Shown in pieces: positions 8,223 to 15,410 of a stretch of 17,433 nt of DNA. Both the position numbers and the translations under genes were made by a program. Under the pieces are notes generated by a model, which was given only the letters and a program-made list of their open reading frames with translations, was not told the DNA's origin and searched no databases. Every line of letters starts with the position of its first letter. Position 1 is the first letter of the stretch. This DNA comes from Psychrobacter sp. UBA5136. GTDB taxonomy: Bacteria > Pseudomonadota > Gammaproteobacteria > Pseudomonadales > Moraxellaceae. The stretch is taken from contig NZ_DHYG01000004.1 of NCBI RefSeq assembly GCF_002414005.1, positions 1 through 17,433 of the forward strand. Reading direction: 5' to 3'.

Positions 8223-9542
8223 CTATTCCTTAGAATCCTGCGCGGCAGATTTGGCGCTTGCCTCGGCATCGGCTTTTGACTCAGCAAGTGGCGGGATAGG
8301 GATACCTTGCCGGATTTGCTTGGAGAATACGCGACTATTGATAGCGCTGTTTCCTGCCAGATTATCAAAACCGCGAACCTTTGGATTGATATGGGTGCGC
8401 TCGTACCAGGTGTCCATTGACCAAGGTTGACTGTCTTTTTCGGGATTGGCATCGAGCATACCGACATCGTATAAATAGTTTGGTAGCCAACCTGACACCC
8501 AAATCCGATAATCCCACGGCAAACGCTCGCCGCTGACAATACGCGCCATATAAAAGATAATATTGGTACAGTTACTAATCAAAGTGTTATACCACGCAGG
8601 CTCGGCGTTAAGCTCATCGGCGGCGGTTAAATAAGACTCGAACAATTCTTGAACTTCATGCTGCTGCAAATGGCTAATGGGAAATAAATACACTTGCTCG
8701 CCGCGGGCATTACTGCGGGTATAAATAATATCGCGTTCTTCTGCGGCAATCAGGCTAAGCTCATAACGCCTAAAAAATCCCGCCAATGCCGAAAACGACT
8801 CGCCTTCTTCCTTACGAATCTCAAACGAGAAGGCAAGCGGTCTATCATCTTCAAAGCGAAAGCTGACCAAAGTATGAGCAATCAGCGGCCCCATCCAATA
8901 AGAGTTGGTGACATCAACGCCAGACAGTTTTGACATATCAATGGTGCGCGTGTCCCAGTGTTCAGTCGCTTCTTTATCGGTACGCCAATCAAAGTTACGC
9001 ACATTGGTTAACGTCACTAAGTCAGGATTGTTGGCATCACGGCTATAAGTAACTTGCTTGCTGACTTCCGCCATCCAGTCGCGGTCTTGTTTGGCTTCGA
9101 TAGAGAAAAACCAGCCCAAACCGATAAACCAAATCGCCCCATATAGACCTATCAGCCATTTAACGGCTGATTTTTTATCAAGCGCTGTTGATTGGTTTAA
9201 TTGCTTATCGCGCCAAATTTTGGAATTTTTTGTTGCATAACTTTTTGTTGCATAAGCTGCCTTAGCCAGCGCCGCTAAAATGCCGACTATAACAAGGGTC
9301 ATAAGCCAGCTAATCGGTGAGCGCATTCCAAACTGATACCAAATCGCCAGCAGGAGCCAAACGGCGGATAAAATAAGCACAAGCGCAATGAAAAAACGTA
9401 CGAGATGATAGCGCCAGTTAGATTTTGGCGGGTTGCTATGCGATAAGCCCGTCTTTAAATTATGACTGTCTGCGCCATTGTCTAAACGAGGAGTTTTTGA
9501 GGACGATGACAGTAAGCGAGAAAAAAAGGCACGTAACGACAT
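8223..9542 (-). CDS. DUF4105 (Lnb N-terminal domain family) membrane protein
   Basis: Numbered from the ATG at 9542 (439 aa): a Ser-rich N terminus, three membrane segments (about 46-71, 77-97 and 127-147), then a hydrophilic region with the DUF4105 domain (about 165-375), and an Ala/Ser/Lys-rich tail. Family hallmarks are H223 in AHTLVSFRFEDD, E241 in FSFEIRKEEGE and C325 in SNCTNI. This His-before-Cys order suits a permuted papain-like (NlpC/P60, LRAT-like) active site. The family takes its name from Lnb, a lipoprotein N-acyltransferase of Bacteroides, so an acyl-transfer or thiol-hydrolase role at the membrane is plausible but unproven here. The frame extends 17 codons to a GTG at 9593. 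Neither start has a Shine-Dalgarno, and ATG is chosen by codon type. A 15-bp tandem duplication encodes a repeated YATK. lnt lies two genes to the right on the opposite strand. Confidence 0.85.
   Translation of the reverse strand: MSLRAFFSRLLSSSSKTPRLDNGADSHNLKTGLSHSNPPKSNWRYHLVRFFIALVLILSAVWLLLAIWYQFGMRSPISWLMTLVIVGILAALAKAAYATKSYATKNSKIWRDKQLNQSTALDKKSAVKWLIGLYGAIWFIGLGWFFSIEAKQDRDWMAEVSKQVTYSRDANNPDLVTLTNVRNFDWRTDKEATEHWDTRTIDMSKLSGVDVTNSYWMGPLIAHTLVSFRFEDDRPLAFSFEIRKEEGESFSALAGFFRRYELSLIAAEERDIIYTRSNARGEQVYLFPISHLQQHEVQELFESYLTAADELNAEPAWYNTLISNCTNIIFYMARIVSGERLPWDYRIWVSGWLPNYLYDVGMLDANPEKDSQPWSMDTWYERTHINPKVRGFDNLAGNSAINSRVFSKQIRQGIPIPPLAESKADAEASAKSAAQDSKE
9226..9255 (-). repeat. 15-bp tandem duplication inside the DUF4105 gene
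   Basis: Two adjacent 15-nt units (9226-9240 and 9241-9255) share TTTTTGTTGCATAA and differ only in the first base. The frame is kept and the protein reads YATKSYATKN in the loop between the second and third membrane segments. Confidence 0.9.
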
Positions 9543-9823
9543 AGGTTTGACTTTGAGGAATGAAGGCTTTGACCATAGCAAAGTTTGCAACACACTGACA
9601 ATACAATTTGAGTGAATTTGTCGTTGAATGTCCGTAAGCCTTACGATAAAGTGAAAGTCATTAGGCTTGCTTATTTATAGATATTATTTGACCTATATGG
9701 ATTATTCGACCGTGGTTTAGGTTGCATTTTAATCATATTCGGCCTGTTTTATTTTAGATTTTTATCCCCATCTATATTTAAGATTTTAATTGTTATTTAC
9801 GTTATTGTTATGCACGTTAATGT

Positions 9824-9852
9824 TTGTCATTAACTATTTTTTTGACTATTGT
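9824..9852 (+). promoter_or_regulatory. Candidate sigma-70 promoter of corC
   Basis: TTGTCA (9824-9829, five of six consensus bases) and TATTGT (9847-9852, four of six) are separated by exactly 17 bp. Transcription would start roughly 20-25 bp before the ATG at 9883, leaving AAAGAGG (9861-9867) in the leader. Confidence 0.5.
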
Positions 9853-9882
9853 TATTAACTAAAGAGGTTAAATCACATCATC

Positions 9883-10782
9883 ATGTCTGAAGACGCTCCA
9901 AGCCCGAGTAGTTGGTCGATGCGCGGCTTAAAACGCTGGCTATCGACCGCCCCCGAAACCCGTGATGAACTGATACGTTTGGTGCAAGACTCGCGCCAGT
10001 TCTTAGAACCCGATACTGTGGATATGTTAGAAGGCGTGCTCGACCTGCCTGCAACGCAAGTCCGCGAAATTATGACCCCGCGCCCGCAAGTGGTAGGGCT
10101 GCACGAAAGTACCAGCTTAGCTGAAGTGATGGATATCATCCTTGAAACCACGCACTCGCGCTATCCGGTATTTGATAGCCAAGATGATGACGCCGTGATT
10201 GGTATTTTATTGGCAAAGGATTTAATTCCCATCCTCGTACATATGGTGCGTGACCAAGAAGATAGAATTGATAGTAAACGTTTAAGGGATCTTGTGCGCC
10301 AGCCGCTCTATATCAGCGAAACGGCGCGCTCCGATACCCTGCTACGCTCCTTGCAGCGCACCCAAGTGCATATGGCGATTGTCGTCGATGAGTTTGGTAA
10401 TTTTGCTGGTGTCGTCACCATGGAAGATTTACTCGAGGAAATCGTCGGCGATATCGTCGATGAGCATGATGACTTTGATGAAGACAGTGACATTAATAAT
10501 ATTGTCGCTGACCCTGAAAAGCCAAATACCTGGCGCGTACAAGCATCGACGGTGATTGAAGACTGTAATGATGAGCTAGGTGCTCATTTTGACGATACCG
10601 ATGTCGATACCATGGGCGGTTTGGTGATGCAAGCACTTGGTTACGTGGGAGATTTGGAAGGTGAAAGCGTGGTTATTGATGATTGGCAAATTACCATTAC
10701 CGACGTTGAAGGACGCTTTATCCAAAATCTTGAGCTGACCAAAGTCCATCCTGATCAACAAATACTGATAGGCAGTCATTAA
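9883..10782 (+). CDS. corC: CorC/YbeX family CBS-domain protein
   Basis: A soluble 299-aa protein linked in the family to Mg2+/Co2+ resistance and, for E. coli YbeX, to ribosome metabolism. The N-terminal segment includes LEPDTVDMLEGVLDL (41-55). Two CBS domains follow: about 61-120, starting at REIMTPRPQVV, and about 134-192, with HMAIVVDEFGNFAGVVTMED. A CorC_HlyC transporter-associated domain covers about 205-292 (W217, MGGLVMQALGYV). No membrane-spanning DUF21 domain is present, as in classic CorC. The family-typical acidic patch DEHDDFDEDSD sits between the second CBS and the C-terminal domain. The Shine-Dalgarno AGAGG lies 15 nt from the ATG, an unusually long spacing, and there is no better in-frame start. 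lnt follows as in E. coli, but here a terminator and 258 bp intervene. Confidence 0.95.
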   Translation: MSEDAPSPSSWSMRGLKRWLSTAPETRDELIRLVQDSRQFLEPDTVDMLEGVLDLPATQVREIMTPRPQVVGLHESTSLAEVMDIILETTHSRYPVFDSQDDDAVIGILLAKDLIPILVHMVRDQEDRIDSKRLRDLVRQPLYISETARSDTLLRSLQRTQVHMAIVVDEFGNFAGVVTMEDLLEEIVGDIVDEHDDFDEDSDINNIVADPEKPNTWRVQASTVIEDCNDELGAHFDDTDVDTMGGLVMQALGYVGDLEGESVVIDDWQITITDVEGRFIQNLELTKVHPDQQILIGSH

Positions 10783-10806
10783 TTTGTTATTGCTTAGCGC
10801 TGAACC

Positions 10807-10836
10807 AAAAAAACACGATTACGGTCGTGTTTTTTT
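10807..10836 (+). terminator. Intrinsic terminator after corC
   Basis: A 12-bp perfect stem (10807-10818 with 10825-10836; core ACACGA / TCGTGT) with a 6-nt loop ends in a T-run. It lies 25 bp past the corC stop and separates corC from lnt. Confidence 0.9.
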
Positions 10837-10855
10837 TGTTTTTAAAATCGGCATT

Positions 10856-10879
10856 TTACAATGCAAATTACAACGCAAA
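10856..10879. repeat. 12-bp tandem duplication in the corC-lnt gap
   Basis: TTACAATGCAAA (10856-10867) is followed directly by TTACAACGCAAA (10868-10879), with one mismatch. No function can be assigned. Confidence 0.8.
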
Positions 10880-11040
10880 TTTACCCATTGAGAGTTGCAG
10901 ACTGGTATCATGGGCAGGTTTAATTTTTAGCGTTCGATTTAGCGTAATTTGATTAGTTATCAATTAAGCACTGATTGTAACATTAAGCGGCAATTTTTAA
11001 GTTTTAATATGATTGAATAATAAGGTTTTGGATAACTGCT

Positions 11041-12615
11041 ATGCGTCTGTCTACTGTTGATTTGCAAAAACGTCTAAACCCCGATAAGCCAAAGGGCCTA
11101 CCGATGGTGTTGACTATATTGATTGCGTGGTTGGCAGGCGCCGTGTTTATCTTTGCGCTTGCGCCGTATGGTTTTTGGCCGATGGCTTTTATCTCGCCCG
11201 CTATTTTATATGCCTTACTAATGCCTGATATGAGTGGCAAGCGTGCGTTTGTTATTGGTCAGGCTTACGGCACTGGGCTTTGGTGCGTTGGAGCGTTTTG
11301 GCTTTACACCTCTATTCATGTTTATGGCGATACGCCGATATGGCTCGCGCTGATTATGATTGCGCTGATGGGCCTTGGCATGGGATTATTTCATGGCTTT
11401 TTGGCGCTGATTTTTAATCGGGTTGTCGGCAAGCAGCCGTTGTCATTTGCCGCGCTTTGGGTGCTGCAAGAATGGATGAAAACTTGGTTATTTACCGGCT
11501 TTCCATGGTTGTTTGTCGGTTATGCCTTTACTGAGCAATATTGGCTGTCGTCATTAGCGCCTGTTGCCGGCGTGTTTGCGATCTCTTTTGTCGCGGTGTT
11601 ATTGGCCGCAAGTTTGGTTGAACTGTTGCGGCGCCGCGGCGGTTATATGATTCCTGCACTCGCATTATTGGTATTAAGCTGCGCTTTATGGCTGATAAAT
11701 CCGCAATGGACAAAACCCAAAGGCACGCCTGATTTATCAGTGTCATTAATCCAAGGCAATATCCCGCAGGATTTAAAATGGCTCACCGAATATCAGGTAG
11801 AAACGCTAAAAATCTATGCCACGCTGACCAGTACAGAATGGGATAGAGATATGGTCTTGTGGCCTGAATCATCAATTCCGATGTTTCAGACCGAGGCGGT
11901 TGGCTTTATCAGTGAAATGGTCAAGATGGCCAAAGAGACGAATACCACGTGGGTCACTGGTATTCCTTATAAAGATGAAGCCGCTTTTGATAAAGCGCAT
12001 GATAAATACCCGCCATTTTATAACAGTGTGGTTGCCCTGGGTGCGGATGCAGAAGGTCTGTATAAAAAGCAGCGCTTGGTCCCCTTTGGTGAATATATTC
12101 CGTTTGAGGGGCTACTAGATATTTTGCCCAATTTGGCTGGCAGCCAAGATATCATGAGCTATAGCCGCGGTAGTGAAAACCAATCACCATTACGCGTACG
12201 CGGTCATAATCTGGGCGCGGCGGTCTGCTATGAAGTGGCCTATCCTGATACCACGCGTAAAAACGCCATTAATACTGACTTTTTATTGACCATCTCCAAC
12301 GATGCATGGTTTGGCAGCTCGGCAGGACCGCTGCAGCATTTGCAAATGGTACAAATGCGCGCGCTTGAAAACGGTCGCTGGTTTATGCGCGCGACCAATA
12401 CGGGTGTCACGGCTATCATTGATCATAAAGGCCGTATCGTGAAGCGTGCGCCGCAGTTTGAGCGCACCGTTTTACGCGGTGATGTGCAAGCGCGCGTTGG
12501 CAACACGCCTTATATGCGCGCGGGTAATTATCCTATTTTAATCATTATTGCGCTTCTGCTATTATTAAGCTATCTTGGCAAGCGCGCGACCTCGCGGACG
12601 CGTTTGGTCAAATAA
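11041..12615 (+). CDS. lnt: Apolipoprotein N-acyltransferase Lnt
   Basis: Inner-membrane enzyme that transfers an acyl chain from phospholipid to the N-terminal cysteine of apolipoproteins, the third step of lipoprotein maturation before Lol sorting. The 524 aa contain an N-terminal membrane part with about six to seven spans (24-218), a periplasmic nitrilase-like domain (about 230-485) and a final C-terminal span (498-512). The triad is E276 (LWPESS), K343 (KKQRLVPFGEY) and C396 (AAVCYEVAYPD). Other family motifs are LIQGNIPQDLKW (236-247) and ISNDAWFG (418-425). All catalytic residues are present, so the enzyme should be active. The ATG at 11041 has GGA nine bases upstream; a second Met at codon 22 is an alternative just before the first span. 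It follows corC in the classical order but behind its own terminator, so it probably has its own promoter in 10840-11040, which I could not place. Confidence 0.97.
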   Translation: MRLSTVDLQKRLNPDKPKGLPMVLTILIAWLAGAVFIFALAPYGFWPMAFISPAILYALLMPDMSGKRAFVIGQAYGTGLWCVGAFWLYTSIHVYGDTPIWLALIMIALMGLGMGLFHGFLALIFNRVVGKQPLSFAALWVLQEWMKTWLFTGFPWLFVGYAFTEQYWLSSLAPVAGVFAISFVAVLLAASLVELLRRRGGYMIPALALLVLSCALWLINPQWTKPKGTPDLSVSLIQGNIPQDLKWLTEYQVETLKIYATLTSTEWDRDMVLWPESSIPMFQTEAVGFISEMVKMAKETNTTWVTGIPYKDEAAFDKAHDKYPPFYNSVVALGADAEGLYKKQRLVPFGEYIPFEGLLDILPNLAGSQDIMSYSRGSENQSPLRVRGHNLGAAVCYEVAYPDTTRKNAINTDFLLTISNDAWFGSSAGPLQHLQMVQMRALENGRWFMRATNTGVTAIIDHKGRIVKRAPQFERTVLRGDVQARVGNTPYMRAGNYPILIIIALLLLLSYLGKRATSRTRLVK

Positions 12616-12681
12616 GAAAAAATGCTCATGGTGTTTGGTTGTAAATTTTTTTGCTAATAAACCCTTTAAATGGTTAAGGCT

Positions 12682-12711
12682 TTAACAAATCGATATAAAT
12701 TGCGATATAAT
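12682..12711 (+). promoter_or_regulatory. Strong sigma-70 promoter of the acidic membrane-protein gene
   Basis: TTAACA (12682-12687, five of six) and a perfect TATAAT (12706-12711) are 18 bp apart, 40 bp before the ATG. This is the best promoter match I see in the window. The -35 overlaps a small inverted repeat (GTTAA ggct TTAAC, 12673-12686). Confidence 0.7.
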
Positions 12712-12716
12712 GGGCC

Positions 12717-12731
12717 AATATTTTAAATATT
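12717..12731. other. 15-bp AT palindrome at the presumed transcription start
   Basis: AATATTTTAAATATT is a perfect palindrome around a single central base, starting 6 bp after the -10. The position suits an operator, but an AT palindrome of this size can also arise by chance. Confidence 0.4.
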
Positions 12732-12751
12732 TTGTGCAAGGTGGATAAGGT

Positions 12752-13204
12752 ATGTCAGAAGATATCGTTAAGAACAACCCCAAGAAAGAGACCCTATTTG
12801 CTTTAGGCGGTGTTGCCTTATTTTTAAGTATCGTCTTATTAATCGGCATTTCTGGCTATTTGCGTCCAGCAGGCGAGCATATCACGGCGGAGACTACCGA
12901 CGCAGCTGCTGAAACAGAAGCGGCTACTGCTACTGATGAGGCCGCGCCAACTGAAACTGCTGCCGCGCCAGTAACCACTGGTACGCCTGCAACCGCACCT
13001 ACTGAAAATCCAGCAGATGCTACCGTAACCCCAGCAGTCGACACTGATGGCGCTGTGGTTGCCGCTGAATCTGGCACAGCAACTGCTGAGGGCACCGTCA
13101 ATCAAGCAGCAGTCGACGATGATGCGGATTTAACCGCAGAGCAAGCTGACGCTGATGCGGACGCTGGCAAGACTGAAAGAGCGACACCTGACGCTGCAGA
13201 GTAA
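12752..13204 (+). CDS. Small single-pass membrane protein with acidic Ala/Thr-rich tail, function unknown
   Basis: I do not recognise a family. The 150 aa comprise a short Lys-containing N terminus (KNNPKK), one membrane segment (about 15-37, LFALGGVALFLSIVLLIGIS), and a tail of about 110 residues almost wholly Ala, Thr, Glu, Asp, Val, Gly and Pro, with only one Lys and one Arg. The positive-inside rule predicts the tail in the periplasm. It has no cysteine, no aromatic residues beyond the membrane segment and neighbouring Tyr, and no repeat of fixed length, so it is likely unstructured. AGGTGG seven bases before the ATG and the strong promoter support real expression. Antisense open frames here are by-products of its Ala-rich codons. 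It is a monocistronic unit closed by a strong terminator. It could be a periplasm-spanning linker or adaptor-type protein, but no function can be assigned. Confidence 0.8.
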   Translation: MSEDIVKNNPKKETLFALGGVALFLSIVLLIGISGYLRPAGEHITAETTDAAAETEAATATDEAAPTETAAAPVTTGTPATAPTENPADATVTPAVDTDGAVVAAESGTATAEGTVNQAAVDDDADLTAEQADADADAGKTERATPDAAE

Positions 13205-13297
13205 TCTCGCTATTAAGAGATTTTGTGATTAAGACCGACGACCATTTGTTGTGATGACGCTTTACGCTAGACGTTAAAAAAACTCTAGAAGCTAAAC

Positions 13298-13335
13298 AAA
13301 AACCTGCGCTTGGTGAACTAAGCGCAGGTTTTTTT
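13298..13335 (+). terminator. Strong intrinsic terminator after the acidic membrane-protein gene
   Basis: A perfect 14-bp stem (13298-13311 with 13320-13333; core CCTGCGCTT / AAGCGCAGG) with an 8-nt loop ends in a T7 run. It lies about 95 bp past the stop and isolates the transporter gene. Confidence 0.93.
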
Positions 13336-13446
13336 GTAGGTATTTGTGTAATTATTGGAAAACTTTTTCTTTACTTGACTATAACCAAGTGAAACAATAA
13401 TGCGCCTATGTGACCGCTTAGCAAAATAATTAGGAGTTTGGTCGAC

Positions 13447-13479
13447 ATGACAGTGGTCTTTAAAGGAATAAAGTTATGA
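13447..13479 (+). CDS. Putative 10-codon leader ORF overlapping the transporter start
   Basis: ATG at 13447 reads MTVVFKGIKL and stops at TGA 13477-13479. It overlaps the transporter ATG (13476-13478) in the classic ATGA arrangement. It has a full AGGAG Shine-Dalgarno (13432-13436) 10 nt upstream, at least as good as that of the transporter, whose AAAGGA lies inside this small frame. Translational coupling or a regulatory leader is possible, but a chance ORF cannot be excluded. Confidence 0.4.
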   Translation: MTVVFKGIKL

Positions 13480-15041
13480 GCAGAGACTCAAAAGTAAATG
13501 TTAGTGATGCCGAATTGGCAGCGCTGGATAATGGGTTTATGGGGCACCCAAAGCCACTACGCCCGCTGTTTTTTACCGAAATGTGGGAACGCTTTTCTTA
13601 TTATAGTATCCGTCCGTTATTGGTACTGTTTATGGTTGCAACCGTTGGTAGCGGCGGTTTTGGCTTTGATGAAGTCACCGCTTCTGCTATCTACGGTATT
13701 TTTGCCGGTTCATTATATTTAGCGGCGGTGCCGGGCGGCTGGCTCGCCGATAACTGGCTTGGTCAAGAGCGTGCCTTGTGGTGGGGCAGCGTGATTATTG
13801 CCCTTGGTCACTTGTGTATTGCGCTATCAGCCATATTTGGCATGACGCTGTTTTTTGTTGGTTTGATATGCATTGTGTTAGGGTCGGGGTTATTTAAAAC
13901 CTGTATCTCCGTCATGGTAGGCGCCTTGTATAAAAAAGGCGACGTGCGCCGTGATGGCGGTTTTACCTTGTTTTACATGGGCATTAATATAGGTGCTCTA
14001 TTGGCAGCGCTCATCGTTGGGGTATTTAAAGAAAAAGGCATGTGGCATGCAGGCTTTGGTGTCGGTGGCCTTGGTATGTTGGTGTCATTACTGATCTATC
14101 GTTTTTCTGCCCAAAAAACCTTGAAGCACTATGCACGAGCCAAAAATATCAAACCTGAGTGGGAGCATGCCAATGACCGCTATAACAATATCGGTCGCTG
14201 GGTTATCGGATTTTTGGTTTTATTGGCAGTGATTGTGGTTTTGGTTGCAAGCGGCATCGTACCGTTCAATCCTGAAATGGTCGCAGAGTATATGACCTAT
14301 ATCATTGCCGCGGTGGTGATAGGCTACTTTGCGGTCATGTTTGTCTCGCCTCGTCTTGATAAAACCGATAAGCTGCGCCTGCTCACTTGTTTTATTTTAA
14401 TCATAGGTTCGACGCTATTTTGGTCAAGTTTTGAGCAGCAGCCAACGTCATTTAACTTATTTGCCGATCGTTATACTGACTTGAACGTCTTAGGGTTTGA
14501 GATACCCAGTATTTGGTTTCAGTCCTTAAATCCTTTGTTTATTTTACTGCTGGCGCCCATCGTTAGTATTATCTGGGTCAAGCTTGGTAAACGCGGTCTT
14601 GAGCCTAACAGTATGACTAAGTTTGCGCTCGGTATGTTGATTACCGCGGCAGGTTTTTCATTGATGATTTTTGCCTCAAAAAGCATCTTGAACAGCGACG
14701 GTAACTTAGCATCGCCGTTATGGCTCGTGGGCAGTTTATTACTACTTACCTTAGGCGAGTTGGCGCTGAGTCCGGTAGGTTTATCATCAATGACCAAACT
14801 TGCGCCAAAGGGCATGCAAGGACAAATGATGGGGCTGTTTTTTGCGTCGGTTGCCATGGGTAATTTGGTTGCAGCGTTTTTCGGTGGTCACGTTTCAGCG
14901 GATAAAATCGAGAGCTTACCGACGTTATTTACAACCATGACCATCTTTTTGGTGGCGACAGCAGTGGTATTATTGGTATTAGCCAAACCTATCAGTAATA
15001 TGCTGTTAAAAAGTGAGCAAGCCGATAAAATGAGCTCATAA
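13476..15041 (+). CDS. POT/PTR2 family proton-dependent oligopeptide transporter
   Basis: A 521-aa inner-membrane symporter of the major facilitator superfamily that imports di- and tripeptides with protons. About 14 membrane segments are visible. Family motifs are ExxERFxYY (E35, E38, R39, F40, Y42, Y43 in the first helix), the PTR2 signature FYMGINIG (166-173), K141 in GLFKTCIS, E320 in FWSSFEQQPTS and GELALSPVGLSS (427-438). The proton-coupling and carboxylate-binding residues are therefore in place. After K141 this protein has Thr-Cys where many members have Pro-Asn. AAAGGA about nine bases before the ATG supports the start. A possible promoter (TTGACT at 13375 and AATAAT at 13396, short 15-bp spacing) is weak. 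A leader ORF overlaps the start codon. The next gene, an aminopeptidase P, could degrade the imported peptides, although a terminator separates them. Confidence 0.95.
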   Translation: MSRDSKVNVSDAELAALDNGFMGHPKPLRPLFFTEMWERFSYYSIRPLLVLFMVATVGSGGFGFDEVTASAIYGIFAGSLYLAAVPGGWLADNWLGQERALWWGSVIIALGHLCIALSAIFGMTLFFVGLICIVLGSGLFKTCISVMVGALYKKGDVRRDGGFTLFYMGINIGALLAALIVGVFKEKGMWHAGFGVGGLGMLVSLLIYRFSAQKTLKHYARAKNIKPEWEHANDRYNNIGRWVIGFLVLLAVIVVLVASGIVPFNPEMVAEYMTYIIAAVVIGYFAVMFVSPRLDKTDKLRLLTCFILIIGSTLFWSSFEQQPTSFNLFADRYTDLNVLGFEIPSIWFQSLNPLFILLLAPIVSIIWVKLGKRGLEPNSMTKFALGMLITAAGFSLMIFASKSILNSDGNLASPLWLVGSLLLLTLGELALSPVGLSSMTKLAPKGMQGQMMGLFFASVAMGNLVAAFFGGHVSADKIESLPTLFTTMTIFLVATAVVLLVLAKPISNMLLKSEQADKMSS

Positions 15042-15132
15042 ATAAAGCGCTAGCGGTATGGTTAGGTTTAATGAATAAAGGTTTAATTGAGCCAGTTTGA
15101 ATAAACAGCCATACCTATAAACGGTAAAAGAT

Positions 15133-15172
15133 AAGACGTGTTACCATAATCGGTAGCACGTTTTATTGTTTT
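15133..15172 (+). terminator. Intrinsic terminator after the peptide transporter
   Basis: Stem ACGTGTTACC (15136-15145) pairs with GGTAGCACGT (15152-15161) with one G-U pair. It extends by AAG/TTT to 15133/15164, has a 6-nt loop, and is followed by a T-rich ATTGTTTT tail. Confidence 0.8.
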
Positions 15173-15240
15173 AACGAGTGAGAAATTTCTTTTGGCCATT
15201 GAAAGCCTGCTATCTGCCCAAACATCTAGAGAGGGTCTGC

Positions 15241-15288
15241 TTTAATACTGTACTTTTTTAATACTATGCTTCTTTAATACTATGCTGT
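15241..15288. repeat. Three 16-bp tandem repeats upstream of the aminopeptidase gene
   Basis: TTTAATACT starts at 15241, 15257 and 15273, an exact 16-bp period. Units two and three share TTTAATACTATGCT, while unit one reads TTTAATACTGTACT. Each unit contains TAATACTAT, which is weakly -10-like. Confidence 0.8.
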
Positions 15289-15300
15289 TATTAATAGCAG
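15285..15300. other. 16-bp near-perfect palindrome
   Basis: CTGTTATTAATAGCAG is self-complementary except for one T-G position. It overlaps the end of the 16-bp repeats and lies about 30 bp upstream of the candidate -10 at 15330, a fair position for a regulator site. No regulator can be named. Confidence 0.4.
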
Positions 15301-15410
15301 TTCGCTTAAATTATCTTCATTCATATAAATATAATTTTTAAAATATCAAACCGTTCCTATTCACCTATAACGCTTCACTTAACACTGATAAATTTTTTCG
15401 CGCAAATAAG

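Noticed and set aside
9873..10151. Antisense open frame across the start of corC
   Set aside because: It overlaps a clearly conserved gene and its translation has no recognisable features.
12839..13105. Two long antisense open frames opposite the acidic protein gene
   Set aside because: They are products of the Ala/Thr/Glu-rich codon composition of the plus-strand gene, have no ribosome binding site and give Ser/Ala/Val low-complexity protein.
13375..13401. TTGACT ... AATAAT as the transporter promoter
   Set aside because: The spacing is only 15 bp, and at 17 bp the -10 match is poor. It is mentioned under the transporter gene but not listed as a feature.
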